In this document: piece by piece, positions 63,174 to 64,000 of the stretch
How the letters are laid out: every line of letters begins with the position of its first letter
Position numbering within the stretch: position 1 is the first letter of the stretch
DNA from: an uncultured Pseudanabaenaceae cyanobacterium
Lineage (GTDB): Bacteria > Cyanobacteriota > Cyanobacteriia > PCC-9006 > JAAUQQ01
Assembly: GCA_938002085.1 (NCBI GenBank)
Contig: CALLAT010000060.1
Coordinates: 1-64,000, forward strand
DNA: 64,000 bases
Reading direction: 5' to 3'
Notes under the pieces: model-generated
The model's input: the letters and a program-made list of their open reading frames with translations, nothing else
The model's database searches: none
Told to the model about the DNA's origin: nothing
Position numbers and translations under genes: made by a program

Positions 63174-64000
63174 TTAGCCCGAAAACTTCGCCTTCAACAT
63201 CCAGCTCCGTAATTCAGGGAAGTTGGTCAGCAAGATATCCAGGTTCGCCTTGGTGTGGTCGGCTTTAAACGTGCGGGAAAGGGGAAAGCGTGCCAGTAGC
63301 GTCCGAGCCGTTTCCTGATCGCCATAGCTGGCAAACCTTCGCGCCGTCATGATGGCCACCTGGGCCAAGTAGCGCTCTAAAAACAGCGCATATTCTTCAG
63401 GGCAGCTACGGCGTAGAGCTTCCGGCTGGCTCAAAATGGGATTGATCGGAGCCTGACGGTTCCAAATGCCCAGGGCAGAACATTCCGTGTGATACCACAT
63501 CAAGGCTGTGGGGTTGCGGTAAATGGAATAGCGCAGCTGGGCTTGCAGCCAAAAGTACGTGTCTTCGCCATAGGTGCAGCCCACTTGGGAGTAGAAGCCC
63601 CCCAATTCGTCGAAGCCGTTGCGGCGGATGACGGTCGCCCCAGAGAATACGAAGTCCACTGTGGGTTTCATCACCTGGGGAGATAAATCGAGCGGAAGTC
63701 GCCAAGGACCGGGCTGGATGCCCAAGAGCTTAAAGCGTTTGTTGAGGTTGCTTTTTTCCTCCCCCCGGAATTGTCCAAAGGCGGCCAAGATACAGTCTGG
63801 ATGCTTCGTTAAAGCTTGGGTGGCTTCAGCCAGAAAGTTTGGCATCCATTCGTCATCTGCATCTAAAAAGGCCAACAGGGCAGCAGTGGATTTCGCTGCG
63901 CCTCGGTTGCGGGCGGCACCTGGCCCGGCTTGATCTTGCTGGATCAGCTGGCAGTGGATTTGGGCCTCGTTTAGATGGGGCTGATGCTCCTTGAGCCAAG
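63174..64000 (-). CDS. family 2 glycosyltransferase, 5' end beyond the window
   Basis: 275 codons visible. The frame is open to the window's right edge: upstream of the apparent TTG at 63875 it continues with QDQAGPGAARNRGAAKS, which is part of the GT-A core. AFLDADDEW is the metal-binding motif, so the true start lies outside. Later parts: FVFSGATVIRRNGFDELGGF, YGEDTYFWLQ. It probably belongs to the same surface polysaccharide cluster as the two preceding glycosyltransferases, though it lies on the other strand. Confidence 0.9.
   Translation of the reverse strand, partial: WLKEHQPHLNEAQIHCQLIQQDQAGPGAARNRGAAKSTAALLAFLDADDEWMPNFLAEATQALTKHPDCILAAFGQFRGEEKSNLNKRFKLLGIQPGPWRLPLDLSPQVMKPTVDFVFSGATVIRRNGFDELGGFYSQVGCTYGEDTYFWLQAQLRYSIYRNPTALMWYHTECSALGIWNRQAPINPILSQPEALRRSCPEEYALFLERYLAQVAIMTARRFASYGDQETARTLLARFPLSRTFKADHTKANLDILLTNFPELRSWMLKAKFSG

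Noticed and set aside
63174-63875. A complete glycosyltransferase starting at TTG 63875.
   Set aside because: The frame continues upstream to the window edge with a conserved GT-A segment (GPGAARNRGA), so the gene is cut by the window, not short.

Overview
The window is cyanobacterial chromosome. The evidence is many HIP1 octamers (GCGATCGC), a plant-type [2Fe-2S] ferredoxin, a CpcS-type phycobiliprotein lyase, a Tab2/Atab2 protein, a Ycf52-like acetyltransferase and an olefin synthase megasynthase. The base composition is fairly GC-rich. Glycosyltransferases resembling hormogonium-polysaccharide enzymes hint at a filamentous, Leptolyngbya/Phormidium-like organism, but that is inference. No rRNA, CRISPR array, insertion sequence or prophage was recognised. 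One tRNA gene (Arg, CCG anticodon) is present.

Layout. 1-11.6 kb holds scattered metabolic and transport genes: an Uma2 fragment, prolyl oligopeptidase, EamA transporter, ferredoxin-MBL fusion, diguanylate cyclase, RraA-like protein, hexose-6-phosphate mutarotase, HugZ-like protein and AEC transporter. 11.7-17.6 kb is a two-gene signalling unit, a large PAS/GAF hybrid histidine kinase followed by a REC-GGDEF-EAL regulator. 18.2-21.9 kb holds ferredoxin, an iron-binding lipoprotein behind a Fur-box-like site, an EamA transporter and CpcS. 22.0-22.8 kb is a six-copy tandem array whose 85-nt core looks like a small RNA gene: a 5' hairpin, an almost invariant middle, and a UNCG-loop terminator whose substitutions all preserve pairing.

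23.1-36.7 kb is a one-strand block. Read 5' to 3' it is creatininase-family protein, aldehyde-deformylating-oxygenase-like protein (ADO), a 2,876-residue olefin synthase (Ols), an unknown membrane-anchored protein, accA and a short-chain dehydrogenase. In ADO-pathway cyanobacteria the order is ado-aar-accA-SDR, so Ols lies where the acyl-ACP reductase (AAR) would be expected. ADO and Ols pathways are generally described as mutually exclusive, yet this ADO keeps all six metal ligands.

37-49 kb holds S1-domain protein, Tab2 and a nitrilase-family enzyme, a ClC protein with Gln at the gating-Glu position, a lone sugar-ABC permease, GNAT, ACT-domain and alpha/beta hydrolase proteins, YchF, an efflux adaptor and rpmB. 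50-57 kb holds a 1,014-residue RTX-type exoprotein with duplicated N-terminal modules, a Nudix hydrolase, a HerA-like ATPase and a tRNA. 57-64 kb holds recF, speD, larE and polysaccharide glycosyltransferases; the last of these runs off the window.

The two strongest items for follow-up are the tandem small-RNA array and the hybrid ADO/Ols/accA locus. A third, genome-scale observation is a G-rich to C-rich composition switch at several HIP1 sites.
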